A stretch of DNA of 64,000 nt from Timema cristinae (lineage: Eukaryota; Arthropoda; Insecta; Phasmatodea; Timematidae), in the NCBI GenBank assembly GCA_039000515.1, contig JBCFYV010000923.1, positions 1-64,000 on the forward strand, in the 5' to 3' direction. The position numbers and the translations under genes were made by a program. The notes under the pieces were generated by a model, which saw only the letters and a program-made list of their open reading frames with translations, made no database searches and was not told the origin of the DNA. Shown piece by piece: positions 34,165 to 48,233 of this stretch (the stretch's first letter is position 1; each line of letters begins with the position of its first letter).

Positions 34165-36499
34165 TGTTACTAAGATAAATAAAAAACAACAATGTTGAAT
34201 TATTGAATATTTTTTTTTTTTTTTTTTTTAGAACCGTGCATTTAGGGATAGGCACAGCCTTAACCTTCAATAATGTATGAGGAGAGAAACAGCACACACG
34301 AATCCATTACCTAGCTCAGCCGACTATGTGAGTCATATGGATTGAGGCATAGTTACAACCTCAACCGCTGTCACGCCCATCAGAGAATAGAAGAGACTAG
34401 TTCCTTCTAGAACCACGTAGAATTTTCGACTGATAGCTTCTAGCAGGTTCCGATGAAGGATGTAAAGAAGGCCACCCGTCACTTGTTTTCCCCTCTCTCT
34501 TCCTAGTCTTCTGGTCTGAGCTGTGGAGGGAATATAATATACCGCAGTGTTGGGCTTTGAAATTTACTATTGGTTGATTCTTCATAGGAGATGATTCTCG
34601 TCCAGCATAATGTAAGCACAAAATTCTGTTTCGGCTATCTTTTTCTAAATTATTATTTTGACCTTAAATATTTTTATATGATACTTTTGATTCTAAATTC
34701 TTGTTAGCGAATATCTTCAAAATTATTCACTCTCGTACTTAAATAATATTTTTGGTAATATTGGATTATTAAATGCAAATAATATCACTAACTGTTAAAA
34801 CATGGGACTTAGTGGTAGAATAAAAGAGTTAATTCATATAACTTAATTTTTCTTCACAATTATTATTGCAGGTAGCAATTTTCGAAAAAATGGAAATAAA
34901 TAATATTGACGCAATGAAGGAACTTAATGGTAAACTAGTAATATCCCATATTATTACTAGAAATAGTTGTTACAAATATTTAATGTGGTAATCAATCTGT
35001 CAAATAGTGAGTATTTTGAAAATATAAAAATCATTGAATTGACCAACAAGTTGATTCAGGGAATGGTCAATTATTATTTCTTAAATAGTTTGAGTCATAA
35101 TTGAGTCTTATTTTGTAAAATTAAGACATAGTTATTTTTTATGCTAAATAAATATTGTAGCTATAGTGTTACTGTACGTGAACATTTTGGGCATACCTTG
35201 ATTTTATATATCATAATTATAGAAAACTCTTTCTGGTTAATTAATAATTTTAATTAACGATTTTCTTTCAACCATAAAATGTTAGATGTTAATAAACTGT
35301 CAAATTGTCCAATTAAAACGTAAGTTTGGTTCCTTTGGCGTTAAATGAATTAGATGCGAATAACACCTTAAGAAATAACCTTATTTTTTGGATGAGTGTG
35401 TTTGTACTAAGATTGTTAGCTTTTGAGAACCAAAAAGAAAAGGTTTTTTGTTTTAAGACATATATTTAACATAGGTATTACATTTGCTTGCTCATAAAAA
35501 AATTAGTCTAAAGCACTTATTGTATTTTCAAAAGTTGCTTACTTTTAATTAAAGCTTATGTTAGTCGTGCTTTTAGAGTGTGATAGTTATTGGTCCTTAT
35601 GACAAAAAGAAGATCACTTACAAACAAGCTAAAATATTGCAAGTTGCACCTTTGTTTGTAATTGCTTTACATTCGAAGTCTTTTGGAACTTTATAATAAA
35701 TATTTGACTAATTCCGAATGCAATTAATAACAGGAATTGTGAATAGTTCTTTTTTAAAAAAGAAAAATAAAACTTTTAATAATATTGATAAACGTTGTGT
35801 AAATTGTTATTAAACTAAATTTGTTTGGATCTGAACATATTTTTAAATATTCTAATATTCTGTTTGACTATATTTTCTAACTAAATAAATACACCAGAAA
35901 CTTTCTATACATGACATCTCTTTTGTGTTACCTTCCTATAAGAAAAATAGCTGTTACTGAAATTCCATTATGGATTATTTATTTTCAAAAAAGTATAGGG
36001 TATGTATTTTATTTTTCTGGCTACTTAGGAGTTTCAGCAAAGGGTTCCAGCTGAAAACATCTGAGGATTTATTTGCGTATTGGTAAAATGGCTCATTCTG
36101 CAATTTCCTTTGTTTTTTATGCCATTTTAATGTTGCACGACACTCCTTTTCCCTTAAGGACGAAGGACGGGTGCAATAACAATTATAATGATGATAAATG
36201 ATAATTAAGTGTTTCAAGAAATTATATATATATATATATATCGCTCACATACTATCATATTTAATCCACATGAACACCAAAAGAGTATCAAAGATTATCT
36301 ACTGGTGGCGATTCTGCGGTTGACTTATAAGCCCTCAGGGACCGCTAGCCAGCTCCACCGAAGGATTCCGCTGTTTACTAATGAACGGTTTCATTTGATC
36401 AGCATAAGTAAAAATCTAATCTTCTCTAAAATAACTTAAACTATATAAAGACATAAGCGCGCACCAGCGTAATCACCACCCGGCGCCAACGTGACTTCA
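34165..36499. other. AT-rich stretch, no gene seen (copy B continued)
   Basis: Collinear with 4,766-7,100. Holds a T20 run (34,210-34,229) and a (TA)n run near 36,224. Confidence 0.5.
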
Positions 36500-38920
36500 A
36501 TTTGGATGGATCTAACACGTTTTTGATCGCCTTCCCTCACTTTCTTTCCTTTGTCTTAGGCTAATTTAGATGCATATAAATAGGGCTATCCTACTTAAGT
36601 TATGCATGAGTGGGAGCGCATGATGTCGTCCAGCCTCCCTTACGTGTCTCTGGCTTTCTGAGCGTCTTGAGCATCTGCTTATATTCGCCCTGAGATTGAA
36701 CCCGCACGGAGGATGAAGAAAGGTGACGGGTCGGGGCCGGGAGAAGAGCGCCGTATAAGGCGAGGAAGAATCCCGGGCTTGGGAAGAGACCAGCCCCAAC
36801 TAGAAAGAAGATGTTGGTGACTGGAGGAGAAACGACCAGAATCGGGAAGCCTGGACATTCCGCCATTACCGGGGAGGTCAAGAGTCTTCTTCGTTCGCGT
36901 GACTCGAAACCGTTCCGGTCAATAAGGAGCTCATACCTGGCATTAAGTGGAAGCCTCGTGCTCCACCAAGAATCCAGCCTAGTCTTTAGCGTTTGTGGTC
37001 CCCACGGGGACCATTAGGCCTGGCTGCGTGACCTCCTCAACAACCGGGGGTGGGCGCTACAGGCAGAGTGTAAGGTAAAATGTTCCTTCCTGGGGCCAAC
37101 AAGTCTGTCAGCGTCACCTCCCAAATAGCTTGGGAGGTGGGTGCAATTGGCAGACACAGGGAGTAACCGGCCCTTCTCAGGGCTCACAACGTCATTGCGG
37201 ATTAATCTAGTGGGACCCCTTAAACTACCGAAGGTGAGCGTGCCACTGGATGCTGCCACCAAGAATCGCTTGCCCTTCGTGCGGTAAGTGATGATCTGGC
37301 CCTTTCAAGGATCAACATGGTGGCAGCGTGACCTACCCAACTACCGGGGAGGTGGGGGCAAATAGCAACCAAAAAGAGGATTTGGCCCTTTTCAGGGCAA
37401 ATGAAACCAGTCCGGTCAAAGCCAGTGGGGCATCTCCAAATACCGGAGGTGTGCGTTCCGTTGATGGTCAAAAATTACTGGAGGCTCTTTTCAAGGCTGA
37501 CAGCCCATAAACTCCCGAGGAAAGTGAAAGCTCCTGCCAGCACGATGGGTGAAAATGTAACAAGGCCAACGGAAGCCCTGGCTGGGGGAACCTTGCATTC
37601 CTTCACCGGTAAAGACAGTTGCATGCAGTACCAACGCAAACGTCATTGCAAGGGTCTCAAAAACCCACGTCAACGCTTCCATCTCCCACCAAGGAGTGTC
37701 AGTAGGTAAAAAAACAGTCTGTTTTACTTCTCGTCAGAGTCTAAGAAACCGAGTCACATAATTGGAGCGTGGCGACAGCTCGTGTAAATTCGTAGACGTT
37801 GAGGTACATTCTTCACGACCAGACCTCTCGTTGACACGTGATGCCAGGTGTCCGATGATAAGTTTGAGGGGTTTAAGACCGTAAGACCCCACTGAAGGGG
37901 TAAGGCTCACAATGACAAGAAGTTGCCATGAGCCAACCTAAACCATTTAGTCAGTAGCTCTGTCGATGAGAATGAGGACAACGTACGTCCGGGCCAGGGT
38001 AAGCCAGAGTTGGGCAAAGGTGTGATGCTGCAAAATTCTAAGGGTATTAACGCAAGCCATGCCTAACCCTAGCATGCTAATAATGGCCCTTGAACGGCTC
38101 TCAAAATCAAGAGGAAGATCCCTCTCATGATCTTGTGGGATGTGGAAGCTACTTCAAGTTGGCGAGGGCCATTCAATCCAAGGTTAGCGAGAATGTAGAG
38201 GTGGTCAGGTAACCGGGAGATCAAATTCACTTCCAGTGCGGTTCGGAGGAAGCTTACCGCACCCTCCAGAGGTTATAGCCTTGCTTGGGGATCCAGCATT
38301 GGTTCTACGAGCTGGGACGGGAACAATTGGTCACGGTCGTGGTGAAGGGACTCCTGAAATGGACAAACCCCGGTGACATCCTGGAAGAACTGGTAGAGAT
38401 GGGTTTACCCTTGAAAGCCATCACCCATATGCTTTCCCAGTGGGAACTAAACCATTATATTGGATAAAGGCAATGGATGTCGAACTTCATTGTATCGCTT
38501 ACTCCTGGGGAGCATACCGCAATGATGTACTCCAAATCAGCTCTGTGCGGGCTTCACGTCAAGCTGAAGAAATATAAGTCTCCCAGTGGTCCGGTTCAGT
38601 GTAAGAACTGTTTCCGGTTTGGGCATGTGTGGAAGGATTGCCGCGCGAATCAATAGTGTGGTTTCTGTGTTGTTGATCACGAGAAGAGAGACGACCTACC
38701 CCGACGTGCCTGCACTGCTCGGGAATCCAATCCTCAGTTTGGAGGGGTTGTCCTGCGTATAGGTTCGTGTGGGCAACAGGCAATGCATGGGTCTCTACGG
38801 TGCAAGAAAGAAGGATGGATGGTCTAAGTAAAGGCCAGAAGCTGAACCATTTGCTGTCTACAACTCTAGCCGCTCGAGGCCACGACAGGCGGGAAAAGGG
38901 TGGGTGGAATAAATAAGGAT
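36500..38920 (+). pseudogene. Jockey-like ORF1 remnant (copy B)
   Basis: Same structure as 7,161-9,540. The PRE_C2HC-like frame is at 38,285-38,467 with the same closing TAA, the CCHC knuckle at about 38,600-38,641 and the same following TAG. The stops are shared with copy A, so the gene was already dead when the unit was duplicated. Confidence 0.65.
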
Positions 38921-40434
38921 TTTAATGTAACAACAATTAATAGGAACATATTAAAGTTTAACAAAAATATAATTATTCATTCAAAGTAAGACAACAGAGG
39001 TATATAAGATTGATTCATGACCTCACAAGGCGAACTGAGTGGTGTTGAAAAACATATAAATAAGTCAGAAACTGCGCTTGCGCAGTAGATTTGAGAATTT
39101 AATTCACAATCTCAATGTATTAGTAGTCCTTGAAGAAGACTACGTTTTAAAGGTACAACACAAGAGTTATATCGTACATTATTTATTTACTTGAATTAGT
39201 CTGGAAGAGACCCAAGAGAAATAAGCAGAAACGTTAATATAATAACTAAGAATATTTATAAATAAATTCAATTTTTAGTGAAATTAGGTTGTACACTTTA
39301 TAAAAAATTAACGTGAAATTCATAAATTTGTAATATAATATAAAACAATATTTTAAATAGATTGATAATATTAATTACAAGTTAGAAAACATTACAATTG
39401 GGAATATCTTGAAGTTATAACAAACATCCAGAAAATTCAATAACATATTAAAATTCTAGACTTTTGAGTCAAATTACACGTAAAACTAAGTTTTTAAAAA
39501 CAAAAGATGATATGATCATGCACTTTCGTTAGTCTATATTAATTTGAAAGATTGACAGAAAATGTTATTAAGTTTAAAAAAATAAAAACAAATTCCTTTC
39601 TAATCTGTATTTCCCTTTGTGAAAAATATTTTACTTTGTCGTGGCTCTCCTAGGGTTGTATATATATATATATATTTTTTTTTCCTCAGATGCACGAGAA
39701 ACCTTATCTCAGGACCACTGGGTTTAAACACATGGTTAAGAAATCCCTTCTCTTTGCCCGTCTGGTTGCCGTAGCAATATTACATGAAACAACAAGAAGC
39801 TGGTTGATAATGCTTGGGGTAAAACACATAAGAAATGCACTCACACTTGTATTTTATATACTATTGTAATATAACAAAATTAATAGTTATGAAATAAAAA
39901 AAAATTAAGTTATTTGTTTGGTTATTTAGGTGTTCTGAATTTTAGTCATGTAGCATCCTCAAGGGGAGGATGCCCAAATAATAGAAAAAATTACAAAAGG
40001 GGGGGACAACAATAGAAGTGAGTGCTATGGAGTTCAAGACTTTGAATGTTATACTCAAAACATTCAAATACTGAAGCTCGCAACTCTCACACCTGTTGCT
40101 GAGCTATTGAACGGGATCGGCTACCTCAGTAAAAGTTAGAGACTGCAACCTGCCTACTATTCACAATAAACAATAGATATATATTTTACGTAATACCTTG
40201 GGTATGATGGGATATATATATAATAAAAATTAGTATAAGTCAATGTTAGTCGATATTTATTAGCTATAGCTCAATTAGATGTTTAACAGTTCTATTAAAT
40301 ATATACATTGTTGTTGTTGCGAAGTATAAAGGAAATATATTAAATTCATAAACAACTATGAATTGAAGTCAAAGCTAAAGAGTGTGAGGTTAAATATTCA
40401 TCAGATTACTTAAATGTTAACTTAAGATGTCGCC
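38921..40434. other. AT-rich stretch, no gene seen (copy B)
   Basis: Collinear with 9,541-11,055. Confidence 0.5.
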
Positions 40435-40886
40435 CATAAGAAATGGCGCATAGAAAATAACAACATGATAATTTGAATTCCATCATTAAATATTAATCCT
40501 TTAAAAATGGCACCTAGTCAATGACAACAAGACAATCTAATTTCAAATATAATATATTCGTCCATTAGGAATCGCACATAGCATATGACAACAACATAAG
40601 TTAAACTCAAATATTAAGTATTCGCCCATTAAAATGGGACATAGCAAATGGCAACAAGATAAACTAATTTTAAATATAAAATATTCGTCCATAAGAAATG
40701 GCACATAGCGTATGACAATAAGATATGTTAAATTCAAATACTAAATATTCGTCCATAAGAAATGACACATAGCGTATGACAATAAGATATGTTAAATTCA
40801 AATACTAAATATTCGCCTATTAAAACGGGACATAGCAAATGGCAACAAGATAAACTAATTTCAAATATCAAATATTCCCGTGAACA
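40435..40886. repeat. 64-bp minisatellite (copy B)
   Basis: Seven units as at 11,056-11,507, with units near the centre nearly identical. Confidence 0.85.
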
Positions 40887-41079
40887 TTACTTTAAACAAT
40901 ACAGTACATAATCGATGCAATCGATTTATTGTGACTCTACTGGCGATTAGTCACCCTGACCTTGGAATGAAGTGATCTCTAAAAAAAAAAAAAACTATGT
41001 TCCTAACTGTCAGATTAATTTTGAAATTATTTACATTTTAAAAAAAAGTTTAATTTGCCGAAAATGGATTTAGTTCTTA

Positions 41080-41466
41080 CATTTTACGTAGCTGAAAGCC
41101 AGAGTTTATCCTATCCCTGATATGACTCAGGCCCAATTTTAAAGTTCGAAGCCACAGGCACCAGAATATATACCCTAAAGCACAGAAGAGGGGAAGATGG
41201 AAAAAAAAGGGGGGAATAACATTCGAGAATAAACAAGGAACACAAGAAAGCGCATATTGATTCGCTTCGAGAGAGGCCGTGGTCGTTCGGGAATCTTCTC
41301 GGAGGGGATCTCTTTACTGCGCAAGTCCACTCAACCCAAGGCGTTGGCTTGAACTTGCCATCCAGTCTTCACAGTCAGTATTCAATTTTCCCGCTTCAGT
41401 GAAGGTGCGTTAGGTGGTTTTGTGTCGTTCTTACCCGCAGCCCCAGTCAACAAAAACGGGGTAAGT
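41080..41466 (+). promoter_or_regulatory. GC-rich island with TCAGT and splice donor (copy B)
   Basis: Counterpart of 11,700-12,093. TCAGT is at 41,375-41,379 and the donor ACGGG|GTAAGT at 41,460/41,461. The donor hexamer is unchanged although the bases just before it differ by a 4-bp indel. Confidence 0.3.
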
Positions 41467-42545
41467 ATTGACTAATTATGTTTGTTTCGTGTCTATCATA
41501 AAACATACGATGCTACAGTCATATCAAATACTGCCTATGGAGCTCCGTTAATTTACATATCTAAAGTAACATAATTTTCTTGAAACAAAGTTAAAATTTG
41601 GTCTTTGTAAATTTTATATTAATATGTATAGACTTTGTTTTGTTAACAAGGTATTGATTGATAACTATACTATAATTTCAACTAAAATTAATAAGTAGCC
41701 TTACTGCTCATAGTTCCATTCTCTTTTTTGGTAAGTTACCTTAAGATATAGTCAATAAGTGACTGATTAAAATGGTAGAAAAAACAAAAAAAAATTGAAA
41801 CTTCTCACCATAGACATTCTGTAGTTGAAAGCTACATATCTTTATATTTGATTAAAGATATGCATAAACTTCTCACTTCCTCTCCAAGTTAAATTTAACA
41901 CTCTTGTATAAAACGTTTTATAGTTCAAAATTTTAATAACTTGCAGCACAGTGTCCCTTTTTGTCTCTTGATTGGGAACTTAAACATCCCAGCTTTGTTA
42001 CCATTTTAAAACCGACGCCAAAAGAAGACCAAAACCAAAAACTAAACGTCCCCTTCAATTCTTCAAAATCAATAAACAAATCAAATCAAAACAACTTTCC
42101 AAAGATACACAAAAGAGGTAATACCATTTAGAACTATGAATATTGCTAGAATAGTGACGTATGGACGAGAGATTGTGTAAAAGGAAGTGGCAAAGAGAAA
42201 TACTTTAATGAATCGTAAGACCAAAATATATGTATATTTTAAAATTATAATCAACTTGTTGAGTTTTTACCATGTTAAAGAAAGCTCAAAGTTATTTTAT
42301 TTGGGAAGTGAAAATAAATAAATACAATGTTGGCACAACTGTACGTACATCAACAGAATAGGAGTAAGTAATAGATATTTTGTTACTCTAATTAATTATA
42401 ATTAAAGGGGAGGGTTTTCTTTGTCACAATAGATTTTCAAAATTAGTTTGCTCATTTAAAATTGTGTTGCTGTTCAGAATATCTGTTTGGATGTGTTGGC
42501 TATCCGTAGTATCCATAATCTTATTTCAACTATAAAAACCAATAT

Positions 42546-42828
42546 ACCAAAAGTGGTATCTAAAAATTGACATGTGAATGTAAGGCTGTAAATATTGACA
42601 AAACAGGAAGAAACTTTCAATTCGATTTGCTAAACACATTCGTGGTTTTAAATACAATAGATGCAAATCCAAATTCGCCGAACCTATAAAACTCTCCAGG
42701 CATCAAATAACACCAAGTAATAACTGCGTGAAACGTTTACAATCCTCTTCAAAAGGTCTCAAGATGGACATTGCGGAAAACCAACACACACAATAACCAT
42801 TCTGAACAGCAACAAAATTGTACTATAA
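42546..42828 (+). pseudogene. Penelope-like GIY-YIG remnant, unit 1
   Basis: Same as 13,166-13,449, with the same frameshift. An extra in-frame TAA comes from CAATAACC near 42,791, and HLKLS is altered. Confidence 0.6.
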
Positions 42829-43591
42829 CAACAAAACACAAGAGTATTTAATTCTGAGTCACAGAAGAATACCTGACTTCCAAGTGACTGATTAAAATGG
42901 TAGAAAAAAAAAAAATTGAAACTTCTCAACATAGCCATTTTGTAGTTGAAAGCTACATATCTTTATATTTGATTAAAGATATGCATAAACTTCTCACTTC
43001 CTCTCCAAGTTAAATTTAACACTCTTGTATAAAACGTTTATAGTTCAAAATTTTAATAACTTGCAGCACAGTGTCCCTTTTTGTCTCTTGATTGGGAACT
43101 TAAACATCCCAGCTTTGTTACCATTTTAAAACCGACGCCAAAAGAAGACCAAAACCAAAAACTAAACGTCCCTTCAATTCTTAAAAATCAATAAACAAAT
43201 CAAATCAAAACATACTTTCCAAAGACACACCAAAGAGGTAATATCATTTAGAGATTGTGTAAAAGGAAATGGCAAAGAGAAATACTTTAATGAATCGTAA
43301 GACCAAAATATATGTATATTTTAAAATTATAATCATCTTGTTGAGTTTTTACCATGTTAAAGAAAGCTCAAAGTTATTTTATTTGGGAAGTGAAATATAA
43401 ATACATTTGGCACAGCCGTGTCGTACATCACAGAATAGGAGTAAGGTATAGATTTTTTACTCTATTAATTATAATTAAAGGGGTGGTTTTTTGTCACAAT
43501 AGATTTCCAAAATAGTTTGCTCAGTTTAAATTGTTCGTTCAGAATTCTGTTTGGAGGGTTGTTGTTCCGTTATCCAAATCCTTATTCAACT

Positions 43592-43856
43592 AAAAACCAG
43601 ATACAAAGTGGTATCTACAAATTGACATGTGAATGTAGGCTGTTATCATTGAAAAAACAGATGAACTTTCAATTCGATTTGCTAAATACTTCTAGGTTTT
43701 AAATACATAATCAAATCAAATTTTCCTGAAACAATTAAAACTCTCGGCATCATAAACAATAATAACTGTGAAAACGTTTTAATCTTTTCAAAAGGTCTAA
43801 ATGACTTTGGGAAAACTAACACAAAACGCTTTGCACAACAAAATTTAATATAACCC
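43592..43856 (+). pseudogene. Penelope-like GIY-YIG remnant, unit 2 (eroded)
   Basis: SGIYKLTCEC is still readable near 43,605-43,640; the remainder is broken by several single-base deletions. Confidence 0.5.
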
Positions 43857-44655
43857 TACAAACTCAAGTTATTTATTCTGAGTCACCTAAAGATATACCT
43901 AAATCCAAGTGACTGATTAAAATGGTAGAAAAAAAAAAAAAATTGAAACTTCTCACCATAGACATTCTGTAGTTGAAAGCTACATATCTTTATATTTGAT
44001 TAAAGATATGCATAAACTTCTCACTTCCTCTCCAAGTTAAATTTAACACTCTTGTATAAAACGTTTATAGTTCAAAATTTTAATAACTTGCAGCACAGTG
44101 TCCCTTTTTGTCTCTTGATTGGGAACTTAAACATCCCAGCTTTGTTACCATTTAAAAACCGACGCCAAAAGAAGACCAAAACCAAAAACTAAACGTCCCC
44201 TTCAATTCTTCAAAATCAATAAACAAATCAAATCAAAACATACTTTCCAAAGAACACAAAGAGGTAAATATATCAATTTAGACGATTGTGTAAAAGGAAT
44301 GGCAAAGAGAAATACTTTAATGAATCGTAAGACCAAAATATATGTATATTTTAAAATTAAATCATCTTGTTGAGTTTTTACCATGTTAAAGAAAGCTCAA
44401 AGTTATTTTATTTGGAAGTGAAAATAAATAAATACAATGTTGGCACAACTGTACGTACATCAACAGAATAGGAGTAAGTAATAGATATTTTGTTACTCTA
44501 ATTAATTATAATTAAAGGGGAGGGTTTTCTTTGTCACAATAGATTTTCAAAATTAGTTTGCTCATTTAAAATTGTGTTGCTGTTCAGAATATCTGTTTGG
44601 ATGTGTTGGCTATCCGTAGTATCCATAATCTTATTTCAACTATAAAAACCAATAT

Positions 44656-44939
44656 ACCAAAAGTGGTATCTACAAATTGACATGTGAATGTAAGGCTGTA
44701 AATATTGACAAAACAGGAAGAAACTTTCAATTCGATTTGCTAAACACATTCGTGGTTTTAAATACAATAGATGCAAATCCAAATTCGCCGAACCTATAAA
44801 ACTCCCCAGGCATCAAATAACACCAAGTAATAACTGCGTGAAACGTTTATAATCCTCTTCAAAAGGTCTCAAGATGGACATTGCGGAAAACCTACACACA
44901 CAAACAGCCATTCTGAACAGCAACAAAATTGTAATATAA
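44656..44939 (+). pseudogene. Penelope-like GIY-YIG remnant, unit 3
   Basis: Closest of the three to copy A, same frameshift, ends at the matching TAA. Confidence 0.6.
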
Positions 44940-45268
44940 CAACAAAACTCAAGGGTATTTAACTCTGAGTCACAGAAGAATACCTGACTTCCTGCTTGCT
45001 CACACCAACTGTACTTCTGCATTAGCAGTAAAACACATTTGAATATAAAGACTTATGATTATATTACTCGAGCTTTTTATTCAAAGTGTCGAATCAAATA
45101 TGCGGCCATTAAGTATTCGCAAATATTCGATATTTCGATGGTTCACACATTCCTAATTATTATTATTTTATTCATAATATTTTACAAATGTATAAAAACA
45201 AGTTATAACAATAATACGAGCCGTCTGCTATGTAAGTATGGTCAACCCGTTATGGGCCGCCAAAAGTG

Positions 45269-45311
45269 TACTTGTGGGCTTCAAGTGGCCCACTAGCTTG
45301 CTGACCCCTGG
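45269..45311 (-). mobile_element. hAT-like transposon end (copy B)
   Basis: Reads CCAGGGGTCAGCAAGCTAG from its end, nearer to the hAT consensus than the copy A version. Confidence 0.4.
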
Positions 45312-46014
45312 TAAGACGAAGATGTTGGTAATTTCGTGTCTTTTACCCTTTAAATAACATTAATAGATATATAACTAGTTGTGGAGTAATATGTTGGCTG
45401 CTTTAATCTTTGTTAGTTTCGTAATTCGTACAACTTGTGTATAATGTAAGCTATTGTAAGGATGGCGACAGATAGGAGACAATTTATACAAAAACACTCT
45501 CAATACACCTGTCCGGGTTACTAGCTTGAAACGACCCATCAAACCAAGGTAAACGATCCTAACGTCTATTCTGCGTGACCACCGATACGTGCTACGATGA
45601 TAATACACTATATTTTATAGTTTCAATTAAATTAAAAATAAATAGACAGTTATATGCTTAGACGAAGACCTTGAATTAAAAAATAATTTTAGTTTTAATA
45701 TTACAATTGGACTATATCTATATAAATTTAGGTGTAGTGTCAAAATATTATATTTTTTATGATTTAGAGTTACGTACTTGGTGGACTATATCTATAAAAT
45801 TGTATTTTATCAACATTATATGTGTATTATTTAAAGTTGAAATAAATCTAACATTTTTTTTACGAAACTCCAACAATAAAATTACCCTTACAATCGACCC
45901 AATAATGCTCGTTCGTTTCCTTGGAAATGACTAAAATAGAGCATACCTCCATTGAAATATTTCATTGACGTTTGAACTACGATTGTTTTATTATAAAAAG
46001 CTATTATTTTCAAT

Positions 46015-47151
46015 ATGACTTGAGTGACTTATTGATTTTCTTCCTTCTGGGATTATTTAGTTCCAGGTGGTTCAAGGAACTATTTAGAGTTACCGTGGAC
46101 TACATAATCGGCCACAAGCATGTTGGTGTTGGGAACCCACAAGGTGAGACTGTTGCTTACTCTATATGTAGTTCTATGCAATTTGGTTCAATAAATTTGG
46201 GAAAACCTGTCTATTCATATCAACACACAAGCTGAAAATCATTGTACAATTAAATTCTTGTATCGCATACTTGACTACACAACAGTCCTTCCAAGTGGCA
46301 GATGATTTTAGTATGATCGCTTGCATAGTATTGGTCGCTCATATGTAGCTTACGATTTCACACGTCCATCACAGACTCAGTCTTCAACTATGAGTGAGGA
46401 ATGAGCCTAAACGTGGGATTAATCCTGAATAGCCCAGTGGTAGAGCATCCATGCCATAAACCAAAGGTCTCGGGTTCATTTCCCGTTTTCAGGTGTATTT
46501 TTTCAACTAATTTAAATATAATGGAGTAACATGGTTGGTAGAGCTTATTTAAAATCCCTATTAGGTACTAAAATTTCGAAACTTTCCGTGCATATTTTAT
46601 GTCAGTAATATTTATATTGGAATATTTATATTTGTTTCAGAACATCATGACCAACCTGCTACTTGCCCGTCATTGGCAAAGAATCCAGTATTGCGAGATG
46701 AAGTGCCGAGCATCCACGATCTAAGAATGTGACTCTACTCCGGCCAGAGGACCCACAAAACCGCGACCCCTATGTGCCGGCTGGAGCAGCGGAGGAGAGG
46801 CAGTTCTTCCGGAAGGTTGTGCCAAGAAGAGTTTTTGAGCTAGGGGCCAGCGACCCATATGTACCGGCATATAAGCTCTTCTTCCCCAAAGTGCCAGCTG
46901 GAGCACAGGTGGAGAAGCCGTTCTTCCGGAAGGTGGTGCCAAGAAGAGTCTTCGAGCCGGAGGCCTGCGACCCATATGTACCGGCATATAAGCTCTTCTT
47001 CCCCAAAGTGCCGGCTGGAGCACCGGCGGAGAAGCCGTTCTTCCGGAAGGTGGCGCCAAGAAGAGTTTTTGAGCTGGAGGCCTGCGACCCCTATGTGCCG
47101 GCATATAAACTTTTCTTCAAGAAAAGCGAGCCTTGTGCTCATAATATTTAA
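46015..47151 (+). pseudogene. 39-residue-repeat gene, second copy (frameshifted)
   Basis: Same exons as 14,523-15,661: 46,015-46,143 and 46,641-47,151, with identical donor and acceptor. One A is missing just after the ATG (ATGACTTGA instead of ATGAACTTG), closing the frame at codon 3. One base is also missing near 46,716 (CATCCACGAT versus CATCCAGCGAT). The repeat part stays open from 46,729 and has an altered tail (SEPCAHNI). Either a pseudogene or two sequencing errors. A SINE-4 copy lies in its intron (about 46,380-46,497). Confidence 0.55.
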
Positions 47152-47189
47152 TAATTGTATATATATATTTATGTGTTCTTATTTCGATT

Positions 47190-47395
47190 GTTGATGTACC
47201 TCCCGCCAAATTTTCGTGTCTACAGAACTCAAGCAGCTTCACAGTTATTACCAAAGTGTTATTATTCTCTAACTCTACATATTATTATTTCGATTCATTG
47301 ATGTACCAGCCGCAAAATTCTCGTCGCTACATAACTCACACAACCAACACAGTTATTACCAAAGTGTTATTATTCTCTCACTCAACTCACCATGT
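47190..47395. repeat. 107-bp tandem repeat, two units (copy C)
   Basis: Same family as 214-522 and 15,700-15,905. Confidence 0.8.
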
Positions 47396-47620
47396 TTTAC
47401 TATGATCCTCCATATTCATTTGAAAATGGAATTAAATTACTGTGATGTAAACCAACATTTGTATTTTTATTTCACTCAGAGTTTGCATTACAGAATGATA
47501 ATCTCTAAATTATTAATAATATTAATAATTTTAGCACCGCGTATTACTACCCGTTCGGGTTATACGCTTTAAGTACTAATTACGCTAATGGATTAGGAAT
47601 TGGGTAGGTTTAATTAGAGG

Positions 47621-47781
47621 AAGTTAATCGGCATTTGCGTGGAGGGAGAGAGGAGAACCATTTACGAAAAACCACGCCCAGTTTGCCCGACCGAGATTCT
47701 AACCTCGATCTCCCCGTCCTCAGCAGTCGAGCTCAACTTGACAAACACGGTAGCCAACTACGTCACCGAGGCGGGTTATTA
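47621..47781 (-). mobile_element. SINE-1 (copy C)
   Basis: Collinear with copies A and B. The T-arm on the plus strand is GAGATTCTAACCTCG, one substitution from the A form. Confidence 0.6.
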
Positions 47782-48233
47782 ATTACAGTAATGAACATTG
47801 TTTATAAAACACTGTTCTTGTACTCATGAAGTTTCTCAAAATACTAATAACAACTTGCTACAACGGTATATCGTCTACCACGGTATAAAATTAAGGCCCT
47901 GCCTACCCTCTCTGGCAGTGTGTTGAGCTTTCAGCTCTCAAATCAAATGGCGTTGCTAACGTTATTCAAACTGCTGGATTCCAGCCATCAGGTGCACGAA
48001 TTACTGGTTTGTTTAAACAATTGGGAGACTTGCGACCGCGACCTGTAATCAGTAAAGGCAGCAAGCAAACTTTTTCCAAGAACTGATAGAGATAAGAAGT
48101 GTAGTGCCGGACCGTAAAAAGTGTAGGTGACCGCGTTGGACGAAACGTGGGGAGATATAACGTCAATATACAATCACACACTCGAGCAGAAAAATTAACT
48201 TATCCATTCCAGCCAGATAGACGTCCATTAACC

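Larger units (their letters stand above)
41757..44992. repeat. Triplicated 1.0-1.1 kb segment
   Basis: Three tandem units start AAGTGACTGATTAAAATGGTAG at 41,757, 42,882 and 43,907. Copy A has one (from about 12,385). Each unit ends in a GIY-YIG remnant. The second half of the middle unit (about 43,390-43,905) is eroded by many small deletions while its flanks are not. Confidence 0.8.
15486..46975. repeat. Macrosatellite unit, copy B (with 11.7-kb insertion)
   Basis: Second copy of the large repeat. It is interrupted at 22,491 by the polymerase-bearing TIR element and resumes at 34,159. Without that element it is about 19.8 kb, longer than copy A. The extra length comes from a 2.0-kb segment (18,023-20,031), extra TGTACC units and a local triplication (41,757-44,992). 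Confidence 0.85.
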
